The notes beneath the pieces were generated by a model that saw nothing but the letters and a program-made list of their open reading frames with translations, made no database searches and had not been told where the DNA came from. The position numbers were made by a program, and so were the translations under genes. From contig JAUPFP010000002.1 of NCBI GenBank assembly GCA_036925085.1, forward strand, positions 5,822,890-5,886,889: a stretch of DNA of 64,000 nt. Reading direction: 5' to 3'. The stretch is from Brachycybe producta (Eukaryota; Arthropoda; Diplopoda; Playtdesmida; Andrognathidae). This document shows positions 1 to 25,750 of the stretch, in pieces; positions within the stretch are counted from its first letter, which is position 1; each line of letters starts with the position of its first letter.

Positions 1-45
1 ATTAAAATGATGCAAAGGTGTTTGTGCGAATGCAGATAACGGTAC

Positions 46-12889
<12,844 letters not shown>

Positions 12890-14531
12890 GCACACACACT
12901 TATAATATTCCTCCTATTTTAATACACTAAACATAAAGATAGGAAAAAGAGAGAGAGAAAAAAAAACCTTTTTGTTTTCTTCCTTTTCTACTTTTGTTAA
13001 ATGTCCGTTTCTCTCTATGCTATGTGTGTTGTTCGATTTCCAATATAATAAATATATGGTGTTAGTTATACGTGTGTAATCACTGGGCGCTGCAGGAGTC
13101 CATCATCTCTCTGCATTTCACAAGCAAAGGCAAACTCACTACTAGATGCCTATTGGATAATTATGGCATCTTCTGTATTGCGTACGTTTTAAGCAGCTGT
13201 TCTACTCTTGGTCGCAATGAGCAACAGATAGGTGCCGCCACTTTATTGATGGAACCCCTGTGGCCCTCACAGGCATTTAGAAATCAGGACGTACACAAGT
13301 TGGCTCCGCCCTTTTTATGACGACCGGCAACTTCTAATTGGTTTGTTGTGTGGTTCAACGTTGAAAAGGGCGGTGCATGTGACGTCAGACTACATTACCA
13401 ACCAATTAGAAGTTGTCTGTCGTCATAACAAGGGCGGAGCCAACTGAAGTTCTTCCCGATTTCTAAATGCCTGTCTCTTTGTCGTGCCTTGTCTTGGCCC
13501 GTGTTCTCAATCTCAAGGTAAAAAAAATACTGTACCTTGAGCAAAAATAGTTTGAGAACTTCTACTCTAGACAGCTATTGAAAGCTATAAACGAAAAACT
13601 TATGAAATTCACGGGAATTAGACCCGTAATATTTGACCCCCTAAGACCAATAACCTCTAAATCCATTAATCTCCTAGGCGAACTGGTCCACCGTTCACTT
13701 AGCCCAAACATATACTAAGCTATGTGAATCACTTAGCCGTGAATCCACTAAGCCCAGTTGTCTATTCAGCCCAGTGGTCCTCGTCGCAGTCATCAAATAA
13801 GCCCTTTGGTCCACACAGCCAAGTGGTTCTCCCTAGTCCATATTTTTTAGACAAGTTTGTTGAGCTCTAGGAAGGTCTAATCCACTTAGCTCGATGGCCC
13901 AGTTGGGTCTTTGGGTTTTTTTAAAAAAAAAATTTTTTGTACAATTTCATTTTGGTAATTATGATGTTAACAATTAAGTGAAGTTACAAATGTGTAAGTT
14001 TTATTGCTCCTGATATATTATTGGCCTCAGTGCGACCAAAACTTTTTTTTTTGCAAATAAAAATTAAAAATATGCAAATTGTTGTTAGAAATTATGCGTT
14101 TTCTGCCAATAAGAAATAATTCCAGAAAAATATAAAACATGAAAGGAAAATTTTTGGTTTGATGTCAATAAAAATATAAAATCAAAATAATTTTGGTTAA
14201 GAAAACCCTTTGTAGAAATCGTTTCTGTTCAAAAAAGTGCTTTTTTTAAATTAATAAGTGAAATTATGCAAAATTTCCAATTTGTACATTTTTTTTAATT
14301 TTATGTTTGAATTAAGAATGCAAGTATTTTTGGCGCCATCTACCTTGCATTTACAAAAGTATTTTTCTATACAGCCCTCTTAAACGTGATTATTACTGCA
14401 CTCATATTATGGTATCACAGTAGACCCAAAAGTGGTAGAAATTTTAGGCAAACGTTTGGCCTTCGTTATTAACTTATTACTATTTCAATAAAATAATTCA
14501 TAACAATTAATTTTAAAAAAATAAAACGACC
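12890..14531. other. 5' flank of NEDD4 and spacer to TRMO
   Basis: 12890-13070 is probably 5' UTR or promoter of the NEDD4 gene (GT/GA microsatellites at 12675-12692 and 12945-12960). 13269-13474 is a foldback transposon. 13620-13920 is a CT/GG-rich block with repeated 'cacttagccc'/'cactaagcccag' words. 13920-14500 is AT-rich with nothing recognisable. Confidence 0.5.
13269..13474. mobile_element. Foldback MITE (acaggcaattag family), old copy
   Basis: A 206-bp imperfect palindrome: acaggcatttagaaatcagg at the left, and the complement of ttctaaatgcctgt at the right. Internal words are shared with the copies at 38579, 41352 and 43905 (ggctccgccc, caacttctaattggtt, gtgacgtcagac). No target duplication is visible here, unlike at 38579 and 41352. 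Confidence 0.75.
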
Positions 14532-14537
14532 TTTTAT
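14532..14537 (-). terminator. Poly(A) signal of TRMO
   Basis: AATAAA on the minus strand, 10 bases beyond the TRMO stop codon, giving a very short 3' UTR. Confidence 0.6.
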
Positions 14538-14546
14538 TGTCAATAA

Positions 14547-15681
14547 TTATTTAAATCGCTCCGTTCGCTCAGTTTCTAGATCAGTTCGTTTTACTTTGAG
14601 AACTTCAACTACACGATCGTCGTCGTCGAACCAACACGTCAAGTGTACGGAGAGTACGGTCAAATAGTACAACCGATCCTTGCATTGATTTCTACGGTAT
14701 ACAGATCGAGGATCTTCCTTCAAGATATCTTCAATGGCTCGTAACGTCGTTTCGAAACTGTTGACACCACTATTTTGACAATATCTTTTCAATTGCGCCA
14801 TCGCTCGTTCTGTGAAGATTACATGAAGTTCCTCTACGGGTGGACGACATATCCAGTCTGGAACCGTAACCGTATCTTCTTCTTCTGAATTTGGCTTCGG
14901 TTCATCCGATCGTTCTGTTCTTTCTTTCAGAAATGGTCTGTCGTACTGAGGAATATAAGGCTTTATGTCGAGAACCGGAGTTCCGTCCAAAAGATCGATC
15001 ATCGACAGATGTAACGTATCGTCTGCAAATAAAGTTAATTTTCATTAGCTAGTCTTTTGTAAATAACGAACCAAATAATTCCAACCTTCTATTTTGTCTA
15101 ATTTAGCAAGAGACAGTCCAATTGGGTTCGGACGATGTGGTGACCTCGTACCGAGGACGCCAACCCTTCGTCCGTTTAACCTCGGAGGTGCAACTTTAGC
15201 ACGAAACGAACCATTGTTCTTGTGGAAGACAAAAATCAACCTAAGAATGAAAAGAAAAGTAAAATTAAAAATAATTTTATAAGCATTATATTATTAAACT
15301 GTGCGGTTAATCCGTTGCATCAACATTGACGTCACCAAAGAGTTTATGATTGTTTGATAGGATTGTTTATTACTGGTTGATAATAAACTCTTTGACGTCA
15401 CGTTCATGGAGATCTACGTGCATGACATCACAATCTATGCACCCGATTAGTAAACAGCTGTGTTTAAAAATGTGGTGGCAGATTATCATGTATTAATTAA
15501 CGAACCAAACGTGAGAAAAGTCGTTTAAGCCTTCTAAAGCGTGGTGTGGATTCGTGAAAACCGTTTTGAGTAAAGTCAGCCGTGCTTTCGAGTCATTGCA
15601 AACGTTCGCTTGTCTCGGTGTTCCATTCTTTTCCTTGAAAACAGATTCAACGAAGCCAATGGGATTCATGGGCGCAGCCAT
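14547..15681 (-). CDS. TRMO: tRNA (adenine(37)-N6)-methyltransferase, TsaA/TrmO family
   Basis: SAM-dependent enzyme that N6-methylates t6A at position 37 of tRNAs reading ACY codons (m6t6A37). Three coding exons: 15681-15506, 15240-15086 and 15022-14547, joining as TG|G (Trp) and G|AC (Asp), 268 aa. The TsaA beta-barrel begins at PIGFVESVFKEKNGTPRQ and contains NDFSHVWLIFVFHKNN, VAPPRLNGRRVGVLGTRS, the family signature PHRPNPIGLSLAKLDKIE and GTPVLDIKPYIPQYD. The C-terminal extension typical of animal TRMO is present (EDPRSVYRRNQCKDRLYYLT, TCWFDDDDRVVEVLKVKR). At 268 aa it is much shorter than human TRMO, because the low-complexity linker between core and C-terminal domain is short here. Start: ATG at 15681 (MAAPMNPIGF); an in-frame ATG at 15672 is an alternative. 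Confidence 0.93.
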
Positions 15682-16314
15682 ATTAGCTAAAAAAATTACT
15701 GTAGTCACTAATAAATTTAGAAACGGCTAACTATTAGCTCTTGTTGACAGGATGTCTTATTCATGATTCTGTTTAGGTGTACTAATATGGCGGGATTTTG
15801 TAAGAAACTGTACTGGATTTGTGTGCCATATATGGTCACCCTTTACGAACATTTGAAGGAATCTTATATTAACATATGAAGAGTTGACAAAAATTTAGGA
15901 TTAATTCATTTAGGCTGATAAAAAAAAATGATAGCAAACATTTCCTACAGTTTAAACAAGGAGTTTTTGCATTCTTTAGTTGTTACCAGTTTTTTATCAG
16001 GCAAAATGACAAAGCCTTAAGTTGTTTTTGTCCACTCCCATGACGTCACAAGCTTCATTTTACGGCGAGGCAAGTATATTCTAAATTCACTACATCAGCT
16101 AATCGGTTAACGGCGGCGGCGGCTCAACCGTCGGGGTATACTTTGCGTCATAGCTTGGGTTTTACTGTTTTAGTTTCCATTTCAGCGTCTGTTTTCTTGT
16201 CGAATTACACATGTTTTAAACCAGTTTAAGTTACTTCGTAACTGTTTATTGTAATGCAGGGTTTACCCATTATCAATTTCAGCTGAAAGTAGCTTAAATT
16301 TGTAGAAAATAAGC
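15682..16314. promoter_or_regulatory. Head-to-head promoter interval of TRMO and TENT2
   Basis: About 0.6 kb separates the TRMO start (minus) from the first exon-like segment of TENT2 (plus), so the two genes probably share a bidirectional promoter. The interval includes a diverged MITE copy (15874-16062) whose right end supplies TGACGTCA at 16041, and a ggcggcggcggc stretch at about 16110. I see no convincing TATA box in either direction. Confidence 0.5.
15874..16062. mobile_element. MITE copy related to 11806-12005
   Basis: Right end tgacgtcacaagcttcattt matches the terminal repeat of the 11806-12005 element. The left end is decayed. Shared interior: 'gttgacaaaatttt'-like and 'atcaggcaaaatgaca' words. 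It lies between the divergent TRMO and TENT2 starts. Confidence 0.55.
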
Positions 16315-16354
16315 ATGTTAATAGATCTAACGAGTGACGTAGAAGAAGAAGAAG
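16315..16354 (+). other. Probable 3' part of TENT2 5'-UTR exon
   Basis: Ends at a strong donor (gaag|gtgagt). The ATG at 16315 opens only 13 codons and, when spliced to the acceptor at about 16642 (ggcccctag), meets TAG at once. The segment is therefore read as non-coding leader. The exon start is not visible. Confidence 0.45.
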
Positions 16355-16659
16355 GTGAGTTATATTGTTCAGTGTCACAGTGCATCCAAATGGTTTCTAC
16401 CCACAATGCACTTCGATTGCTATTTCACCCTTGTCCCGGGAAATTTGGATGACTTCCACGGCCTCTCCGCTCGTGCTTTCGAGCGTGCGCTTATGCTAAT
16501 TAGCACAAAAACACTTGGTTGTGTTTTAGGGCTTATTAGTAACGCCTTTAGATGTGGGAGCTTCTTTTTTTTATGGTGATCTGACCTTTGACTTTTTTTT
16601 CCGCATGAGCCTTGTTTTTTTTCTTCTTTCTCGGCCCCTAGATATTTAGAGTGGTTGTC

Positions 16660-19600
16660 ATGTACCGAGCGGCATTTCCTTCTCAGTGGATTCTAACGCA
16701 CGTTACGAACCACGACAAGTCGAACCCTTCGTCTCCTAACACTTCTTTCCCCCCACCACCTCCACATCCTCAAATGCATGCTGGTTTTGCTCTACCTGCT
16801 TACTACGCGGGTTGCATGGAAATGGTTCCGTTGGTGGCTATAGATCAGCGTAAGCATCTATCGGCTACCAATCCACTTTCGCTCGATATTCTTGGTCTCG
16901 AGAACACCGTCTGGAACAACAGAGGTGTAGTTATGTCACGTGTCCGTCATCCCAATCGTCCAAATCATTACAAGTATTCCAATTCTTCACAAGACTCGAG
17001 GATCCACAAGGCGCCGAAGTCAAAACAGAATTCCAACACTAACGAGGAAGATGTCGTGTACATTGAAACGAAGTCAACTACGACGACAACGACGCCGGAA
17101 AGCACACAAAACGTTGAAAGTCGGACTCCTGGATCGTCTTCGGTTGCACTAAATAATAAAGGGATTAAGTATGTTTGCAATTAACCGGTTAAAAACAAAA
17201 GTTATTAAGATGGTTTATGAACAGGTGATTTTCTGTCTTTCCAGAGCAAAAGAGAAAATATAAAATGTTTTTAGAAACTTAGAACGGTAGCTGAATCACT
17301 AAAAGGTATTACGTGCATTGCGTGCATGGCTATTATTTGTGGGACGGTTGTTGTGCCTTAAATGTGGGGAAAGATCAAAAATATTCCTTCATACACTCGC
17401 GCTACTTGTATTTCCGTTGACAACCAATCTTATCAATACTGGGTTCGTAGTATGGTTACAATAAAATAAATATGTTATTGAAGTCGACGTGAAAAAAAGA
17501 TAAAAAAAAAAGAAATAACTTTACTAAAAAAAAAATTACGTTACAAATTTGAAGTGTAAAGTACAATATGATTTACTCTCTGCTGTGTCATGGAATTTCT
17601 GAACCTTTTGGTTTAAATTTGGTCAAATATTGAGGGGGACAGTCTCCCACGACATTTTTTTGGGGGGGGGGGGGGGGGGGACGGCGTGTTCCTCTCGTCT
17701 CCCACACCAGGCATATCTGTGGGTATTATAAGGTTGTTATCTGTTAAAATAAGCTTTTTTTAAAAAAAAACATAGTCTGTCCAGAAATAGCGTTGTCTGC
17801 TTAAAGTTGGGTCATTTTCAAACTGACACAGAAAGTTTATTTTAATAGATAACATTAAAATAGTCTTATAGGTACCCTTCTAGACTTTCCAGTTTATAAA
17901 ACACATTTAAGTTTCTCGTCATTTTGCTTCGGAAAGACAGAATAATCGGAATTCAAGGGATGTTTGCAATTTAAAAAGGCTTTAATCGTTGTTTCTTTTT
18001 CAGGCGAAGACTTGACGTCAGCCAAAAGAATTTAGATCGATCTTCGAGTCCTTCTTCCAAATCGGAAGGCGATGTGGTTTATATTGCAACAAAACGAAAA
18101 CCGCAACTGGTACCGAACCCCACGCCGTTTGAAAATGGGGTCAAGGAGAAAGGCGATACAACTGGTGTCTTAACAAATGGGGAGAACTCGTCGACGGCGC
18201 CGAAATTAACAAAGAGCGTTGATCCTAATTGGTCCGTGCCGGCGGATCTCATCAAAGGAAACGATTGGGATAACGTACGAATAGAGAAAGAGAAATGGCG
18301 ACGAAGGGAGATTCGTTTGTTTGTTCATTTGTTTGTTTCGTTTTCTAGTTGTCCATTCAGGTATGGAATAAATACACTTCAAGCAAACAGACGGACGAAA
18401 TGTTTAACAAGAAAATGAGGCTACACGGTGTTCTTATTCAGATTATGCAAAAACATTATCCAAGTTAGTTTACAGACGTTTGATGAACAGCTGATTTTAA
18501 AACTCTGGTTATGGTTAAAAGTCTGGTTATTCTGTTTAGTGTGTGGTCTTTACGTCGTCGGGTCGTCGATGACGATGTTCGGCACGAACTCGAGTGATAT
18601 GGACATGTGTTTGATGCTCACCGCGAATGATGTACGCTTTTAAATTCGTTCTTCTTTGGAACAATTAAAGTAAGATGTTTTCTTCTTGCAGATCGACCAG
18701 CGAGTACATGCAATTAACATATTGAAAGACGTTTTGGAAATCATCAAAGGTTTCGGTAGTTATCTTGTTTGAGTGTCTCCATTCGAAGGAATTGATACGA
18801 AACCGTATTTTTTTTTTGTCTTGTATTTTTTTTTTGTCTTGTATTTTTTTTTTTTTATTTTAGATTATTTTGTTAAAGCCGAATTAATCCGTGCCAAAGT
18901 TCCGATTCTCGAATTTCGAGATTCGGTCAGGTGATTTTCTGTTTCCCCGTACAGTTTTAATATTTGTTTGCCTTTCGATCACACGTGTTTTTGTTTTAAA
19001 AGTGGAGTGGACGTTGATCTCAATGTGAATAATTCCGTCGGAATCCGTAATACTCATCTTTTGAGGGCATATTCCAATCGTAAGTTGTTTACAGATTGAA
19101 ATTTGTTTATCATTTTAACCTCTTTTTTATTTGTCTTGTGTTCTAGTGGACTGGAGGGTTTCTCCTCTCGTTCTTGTCGTCAAAATGTGGGCTCGGGTTC
19201 ACGATATTAACGATGCAAAAAACATGACTATATCAAGCTATTCTTTAGCGCTAATGGTCATCCATTTTTTACAGTGTAAGGGTCAGGATGGTTTTATTAT
19301 GTTGATGTTTGAGTTCAAGGTAGAACCAATAGGTTTTTAGTTATATATCGTGCTCCTAGTGAGGCATTACCATTGATACTTGTCGTCACTCCCTTATAGT
19401 TGTTTTTAAAAGTATACACGATACTTATTCCTTTTTCAAAACTCAAATAAATTAAGCGAGTGGTCTCTTTTTTTTATGACAATTTCTTTGAAAAAACAGT
19501 CGTTTCATGACTTGTTTTAAAACGCCCGATGACAGCAAAAAAATCTGAAAATCGGCGTTTGAAACTGTCATTAAACAATTATTTCCAAACAGATCGTCAC

Positions 19601-21752
19601 AAAAAAGAGATACATCGATTAATTTATTCAATTAATTTCGAAAAAACATCGACTTTCATTTAAAATTTACTTTTAAAAAACTACGTACTTGTGCTGGTAA
19701 ATTTGTCTTCTTGAACTTATCTAGGCCCGTAGAGATCTATGGACGTAGCTACATGAACTGACGTCACTCCATCTAATTTCTAATAAAACTGTATTGGTCC
19801 TACCTTAACGGCTGAATTTAATGTCATTTGTGTTAAACGACCGTATATTAAGGTGTATTATTAACAACTGGTTTTCGAACTCTGATTATTTAGGAACAAC
19901 ACTAAGGAGAAATTGAAAGTGTGTTAGAAATTAGAACGGTTGCTGAATCATTCACTAGAATTTTCTTGTTTGATATCTTTCAAAATAAACCTTTTTTAGC
20001 CAAAAATTAAAAAAATAGTTATTTGCTTTAAGTTGGGCCAATTTCAAACTGCCATAAAAACTTAATTTAAAAGAGATCAACATGAAATAACTATTAAGTG
20101 GTTGAGATACTCTTCTAGTTTCTAACAGTTTCGATTTATAATTTTTGCTCTGGAAAGAAGACAGAATAATCCGAGTTCGAGGGGCGTTTACACTTTTAAA
20201 ATCACCTTAATGTATAAAGGCCAATATTTTTCTTTATTTCAGATGGTGTTTCGCCACCTGTTTTACCTTCGCTACAGAAACTCTTCCCAGTATGTGAATC
20301 TCAAATTTTATTTCTTTCTTAAAACCAAATTCAAGAAGGAAACTTAGCACTTAAACGTTAACGTTGAATCCTGAAAACAGTGCTCCGGACACAAATTTAG
20401 TCCACATGTTGTTTATTGGATACTTTTTAAACTGCTTCTATTGATGAAACGTTGTCCAACGGAGTTCAAATTGAAGTTCAAGTGCCAAGTTTCTTAATTA
20501 CAAGGGCTCGAATTTTGATGCAATATATTGCCAATTGCGAGGTAACAATTTTTTTTTAAATCAAAAACACTGGTTAGAGTCTTCAACTTTCTAGTTGACA
20601 ACTGATAGAAATCAAACATCTAGTCTCTTATAATGATGATGATTACTTCACAATTGGCACTTGGGCCTACAGATTTGCTTGATATCGCATAAAAATCCGA
20701 GTTCCATTGATTACAAATACTTAATTAATTTTTTTTATTTAATTTTTATGTCATCTCTTAATTTTTGTAGCATAAGTTTTTGCCTTCTCAGGATGTACGT
20801 GAATTATCGTTGAACGAAAAATTTCAAGTACCACCTTCGAAAAATATGCATTCTTTGGGTCATCTACTTTGGGGATTCTTCCATTATTACACTAGTGTTT
20901 TTGAGTAAATTTATTTCCGTCTTGTAACTTTTACTTTTTAAATTTGACGGGTTTCTTCTTGTGTTTAAAGTTTTCAGGAAGAAGCAATTTCAGTTCGTCG
21001 TGGTGGCAAAGTGCCAAAACATTTTGTTAAGTTCAATAGTTCATCTAAGAACAATCCTGGAATGTGGAAGTGTCTTTGTATAGAAGGTGAGTTTGAATAA
21101 GGAATAAGCACAAAAGAGAAACTGTGTACGAACTGAATGCGTCCTTTGACTTTATACAGTAAAACCCCCTTAACGCTGTCCAGTTTAGCACTGGCATATG
21201 CCGATTAATCTTTGATGGACCATGGCCTACAAAGAAGACAAGGCCTGCCCAATTAAGAAAAAAAGTTTGAAAAAGGCACTGAAGACAAACCCCAACATCT
21301 GCAGAAGTGAAATATTTTCAAAGTTTTTATGGGAGGAGATCATTCAAATGTTCAGGTCTTGTCTTCTTTGTAGGCCATGCTTGCACGTACGTGGTAATAC
21401 CTATGATTGGCCTTTACCGTATCACGGCTATTGTGATTCCTTTTAATGCTGTTTTTGGTTAGTGCTTCACTTTCTAAGAACATATCCTGAGTGATAACTT
21501 GGATATTACTGTAGTTTGTGGTTGAAATACCGAAAACACGAAACAACCGAAAACTTGTTAAAGTTTGAGATATGCTTCCGAGGTTATTTTTTTTAATGTT
21601 TTTGACCGTGTCTTTCAGAGCCTTTCGACTTGACGAACACGGCGAGAGCCGTTTACGATGAAGATGTGTTTCGTAGAATAAAAAATGTCTTTTTGACGAG
21701 CTACACGAAACTTAACAGGACCACTAATTTGAGCTCAATTATGTATTCCTAA
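16660..21752 (+). CDS. TENT2: Cytoplasmic poly(A) RNA polymerase GLD-2/TENT2
   Basis: Non-canonical nucleotidyltransferase that adds A to mRNA and small-RNA 3' ends in the cytoplasm. Coding exons: 16660-17168, 18004-18274, 18361-18463, 18540-18631, 18692-18749, 18864-18930, 19003-19079, 19147-19275, 20243-20289, 20771-20904, 20971-21086 and 21619-21752; all join in phase to 578 aa. The N-terminal 260 residues are disordered (Pro run, Ser/Thr-rich, KRKPQ). The Pol-beta-like core has GS plus the DxD metal site (YVVGSSMTMFGTNSSDMDMC, about residue 300) and the third Asp in SGVDVDLNVNN. The central/PAP-associated domain has VVKMWARVHDINDAKN, SSYSLALMVIHFLQ, GHLLWGFFHYYTSVF and IEEPFDLTNTARAVYD. 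No RNA-binding motif is visible, as usual for GLD-2, which relies on partners. Start: ATG at 16660 (MYRAAF), just after the 5'-UTR acceptor at about 16642. The 18274 donor (gtacga) is the weakest border. Confidence 0.93.
17662..17680. repeat. G19 homopolymer in TENT2 intron
   Basis: Nineteen consecutive G, one of about 20 G or C runs of 11 or more in this window. It lies just upstream of a foldback-family copy (about 17754-17945) in the intron between coding exons 1 and 2. Confidence 0.8.
19920..20205. mobile_element. Foldback MITE of the 'ctagtttctaa' family in TENT2 intron
   Basis: The left half (gttagaaattagaacggttgctgaatcatt) is roughly the complement of the right half (gtggttgagatactcttctagtttctaac). 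The centre has the family words 'aagttgggccaatttcaaac' and 'caacatgaaataactattaagt'. Related copies: 8205-8447, 17754-17945, 37676-37830, 46450-46700 and 57608-57812. Confidence 0.6.
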
Positions 21753-22073
21753 AAAAAGAGGATTTTCTTTTGTGGTTTACATGCATAATCACCACTGCCT
21801 TATTTTTTTTTTTAAAAAACTTGATATATACGAAAAGTATTGGGGAAAAAATGTAAAAAAAAAAGCTGAAAACGTAAGGAAAAACTACAGGATCTGTTAC
21901 ATTTTGTGAACAACTGAATGACTTTCTGAGTTATCTGCAGTGTTTTGTGTTTGGAAAATCGTTTGAATCGGTAAGGAAGTCAGAAAGAAATCTCATGGAC
22001 AATCATTGTTGCTATTGTATATTTTTGTACTGAATTTTTGTTTTGTTGTATTTTCTTTTCCTTTTTTTGTAAC

Positions 22074-22079
22074 AATAAA
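22074..22079 (+). terminator. Poly(A) signal of TENT2
   Basis: AATAAA about 320 bp after the TENT2 stop, preceded by a T-rich stretch. The nearest downstream sequence is repeat-like, so this is the likely 3' end. Confidence 0.6.
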
Positions 22080-23237
22080 GTTTAATAAGCAATCACGAAG
22101 TCGTTTCATTATTTTTATTTCATGATGAGAGAGCATAGGGAATTTTATTGAAATTGAGAAATTTTAACATTGAAATAAATGAAAATAGTCAATTTTAACA
22201 TCGGAGAAGTTTAAGGAAATTTGGGAACTTTAATTTTGGATTGTATGGAAATAGGGACTTTTAAAATTGGAGGACTACAAGTTTACCAGTGCCACAACCT
22301 CTTTTTAAGCTATTGTTATTTTTTGAAATAAAATCGTATTTACAGTACTTAATTTGTTTTCATTTGTTAAATTTTGTTCATTTTAGAGTTTAATCGATTT
22401 TTCTTGACTCAAATAAAATGTTGCGGCCCAAATTCAAGAAGGGAACAGGGGTTAGTTTTTTTCACGTTTGAAGTTATACTGTTGAAGAGTACAGTAGTCT
22501 CCTCTATATTGTCTCCTCAAAATTCATTTTTTTATTTATTTCGAAAATGGCGGTAAATTTCTCTTTTTAATGTTTAATAACATTAAAAAAAGAGAAATTT
22601 ACCGCCATTTTCGAAATAAATAAAAAAATGAATTTTGATTGGTTGACAGGTGTCACTTCCGGTCAAAAGTGAAACTGACCTAGTGGTCAAAGTTCTAGAA
22701 AATTTTTGTTGTGGAGGTGTGTTTTTTTTTGTCTCTTAATTTATGACGACTTTTTCAAGGTAAGTTAGTTTATTTAAGATTTTCTATTTATTTGATTAAT
22801 TTTTAGAAATTAGTTAATTAATATTAATCCATAACAATTAAATTTCAATTAAATTATCCATGTTTCCAATGAATTCAATATGATTGAGCCAAATCTGAAA
22901 TATGATTTGACCCAAGGTTTGTTGAGAAGGTGGGTTTCAGCTCAACGGAGCCATGTGTTGACAGCATGTAGGCCATTTTTCCTAATATTCCTATCCTCCA
23001 CTTGGTGGCGCTAGAGAATGACGGTAAGATACAGTCGTTTGCCCCGCCTCTTTTATGAGGACCGGCAAGAAGTACTAATACGGGACTATTAATTTGAGCA
23101 CTCTAATATGTTGGGAGCATGCGCATTACCGTTAATCGTTTTACATTGGAAAGTCGGTGAAGATTTGCGTTAGCAGCGCCATCTATTGATCGAGAATGCA
23201 AACTGCCGATGAGACGTTCACTATAGGAGCCATTGGA
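22080..23237. other. Spacer after TENT2
   Basis: No gene. Contains the 22517-22638 palindrome and AT-rich DNA. A fragment at 23040-23060 (ccccgcctcttttatgagga) resembles the foldback family centred on 'ctccgccctttttatgacg'. Confidence 0.5.
22517..22638. repeat. Near-perfect 122-bp inverted repeat
   Basis: The left arm from 22517 (tcaaaattcattttt...gaaaatggcggtaaa) is complemented by the right arm ending at 22638, around a short aata-containing loop near 22578. The only differences I see are in A/T run length next to the loop. Confidence 0.8.
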
Positions 23238-24066
23238 AGTCGTCGAAAATTAATGAAATTAAATTAAAATTAATTAAATTAAATTAAAATTAATTAAATT
23301 AAAATTAATTAAATTAAAATTAATTAAATTAAAATTAATTAAATTAAAATTAATTAAATTAAATTAAAATTAATTAAATTAAATTAAAATTAATTAAATT
23401 AAATTAAAATTAATTAAATTAAATTAAAATTAATTAAATTAAATTAAATTAAATTAAATTAAAATTAATTAAATTAAAATTAATTAAATTAAATAAAAAT
23501 TAATTAAATTAAATAAAAATTAATTAAATTAAATAAAAATTAATTAAATTAAATAAAAATTAATTAAATTAAATTAAAATTAATTAAATCAAATTAAAAT
23601 TAATTAAATTAAATTAAAATTAATTTAATTAAATTAAAATTAATTTAATTAAATTAAAATTAATTTAATTAAATTAAAATTAATTTAATTAAATTAAAAT
23701 TAATTAAATTAAATTAAAATTAATTAAATTAAATTAAATTAAAATTAATTTAATTTAATTAAATTAAATTAAATTAAAATTAATTAAATTAAATTAAAAT
23801 TAATTAAATTAAATTAAAATTAATTAAATTAAATTAAAATTAATTAAATGAAATTAAAATTAATGAAATAAAATTAAAATTAATGAAATAAAATTAAAAT
23901 TAAAATTAATGAAATAAAATTAAAATTAATGAAATAAAATTAAAATTAAAATTAATGAAATAAAATTAAAATTAAAATTAATGAAATAAAATTAAAATTA
24001 AAATTAATGAAGTACAATTAAATTAAAATTAATGAAATACAATTAAATTAAAATTAATGAAATAAA
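23238..24066. repeat. AT-only tandem array (aattaaattaaaatt type)
   Basis: About 830 bp made almost entirely of 5-bp units (aatta/aaatt) organised in 15-20-bp higher-order repeats, with slow drift in unit type from left to right (aaattaatt, then ataaaaatt, then aatgaaata). No coding potential. Confidence 0.9.
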
Positions 24067-24076
24067 GTCTAAGAAC

Positions 24077-25576
<1,500 letters not shown>

Positions 25577-25581
25577 ATATA

Positions 25582-25597
25582 TGGTGGAGGTGCGGGG
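25582..25597 (+). other. Primer-binding site
   Basis: tggtggaggtgcgggg, six bases after the LTR end, starts with the TGG expected to pair with a tRNA 3' CCA. The matching tRNA would end CCCCGCACCTCCACCA; I do not recognise which isoacceptor that is. Confidence 0.65.
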
Positions 25598-25750
25598 TAG
25601 TTTATAAAACTTGCTACCTCGTTTTGCCCTAAGAAACGTGTTGAAAAACACGAAATTTTATCGTAATTCAATTGTGCAAACAATTTTAAAACCAAACAAA
25701 ATTTTTCGAAACACTCTTACGTTTTTAATTGACACAAATTACGATACATA

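Noticed and set aside
16315..16354. ATG with 13 codons before the gtgagt donor as TENT2 start
   Set aside because: Splicing to the next exon gives an immediate TAG; the in-frame ATG at 16660 heads the long open exon.
21222..21446. Overlapping frames sharing 'MAYKEDK' on both strands
   Set aside because: The word atggcctacaaagaagacaa is repeated in inverted orientation at 21222 and 21356, an intronic inverted repeat in TENT2, not a gene.
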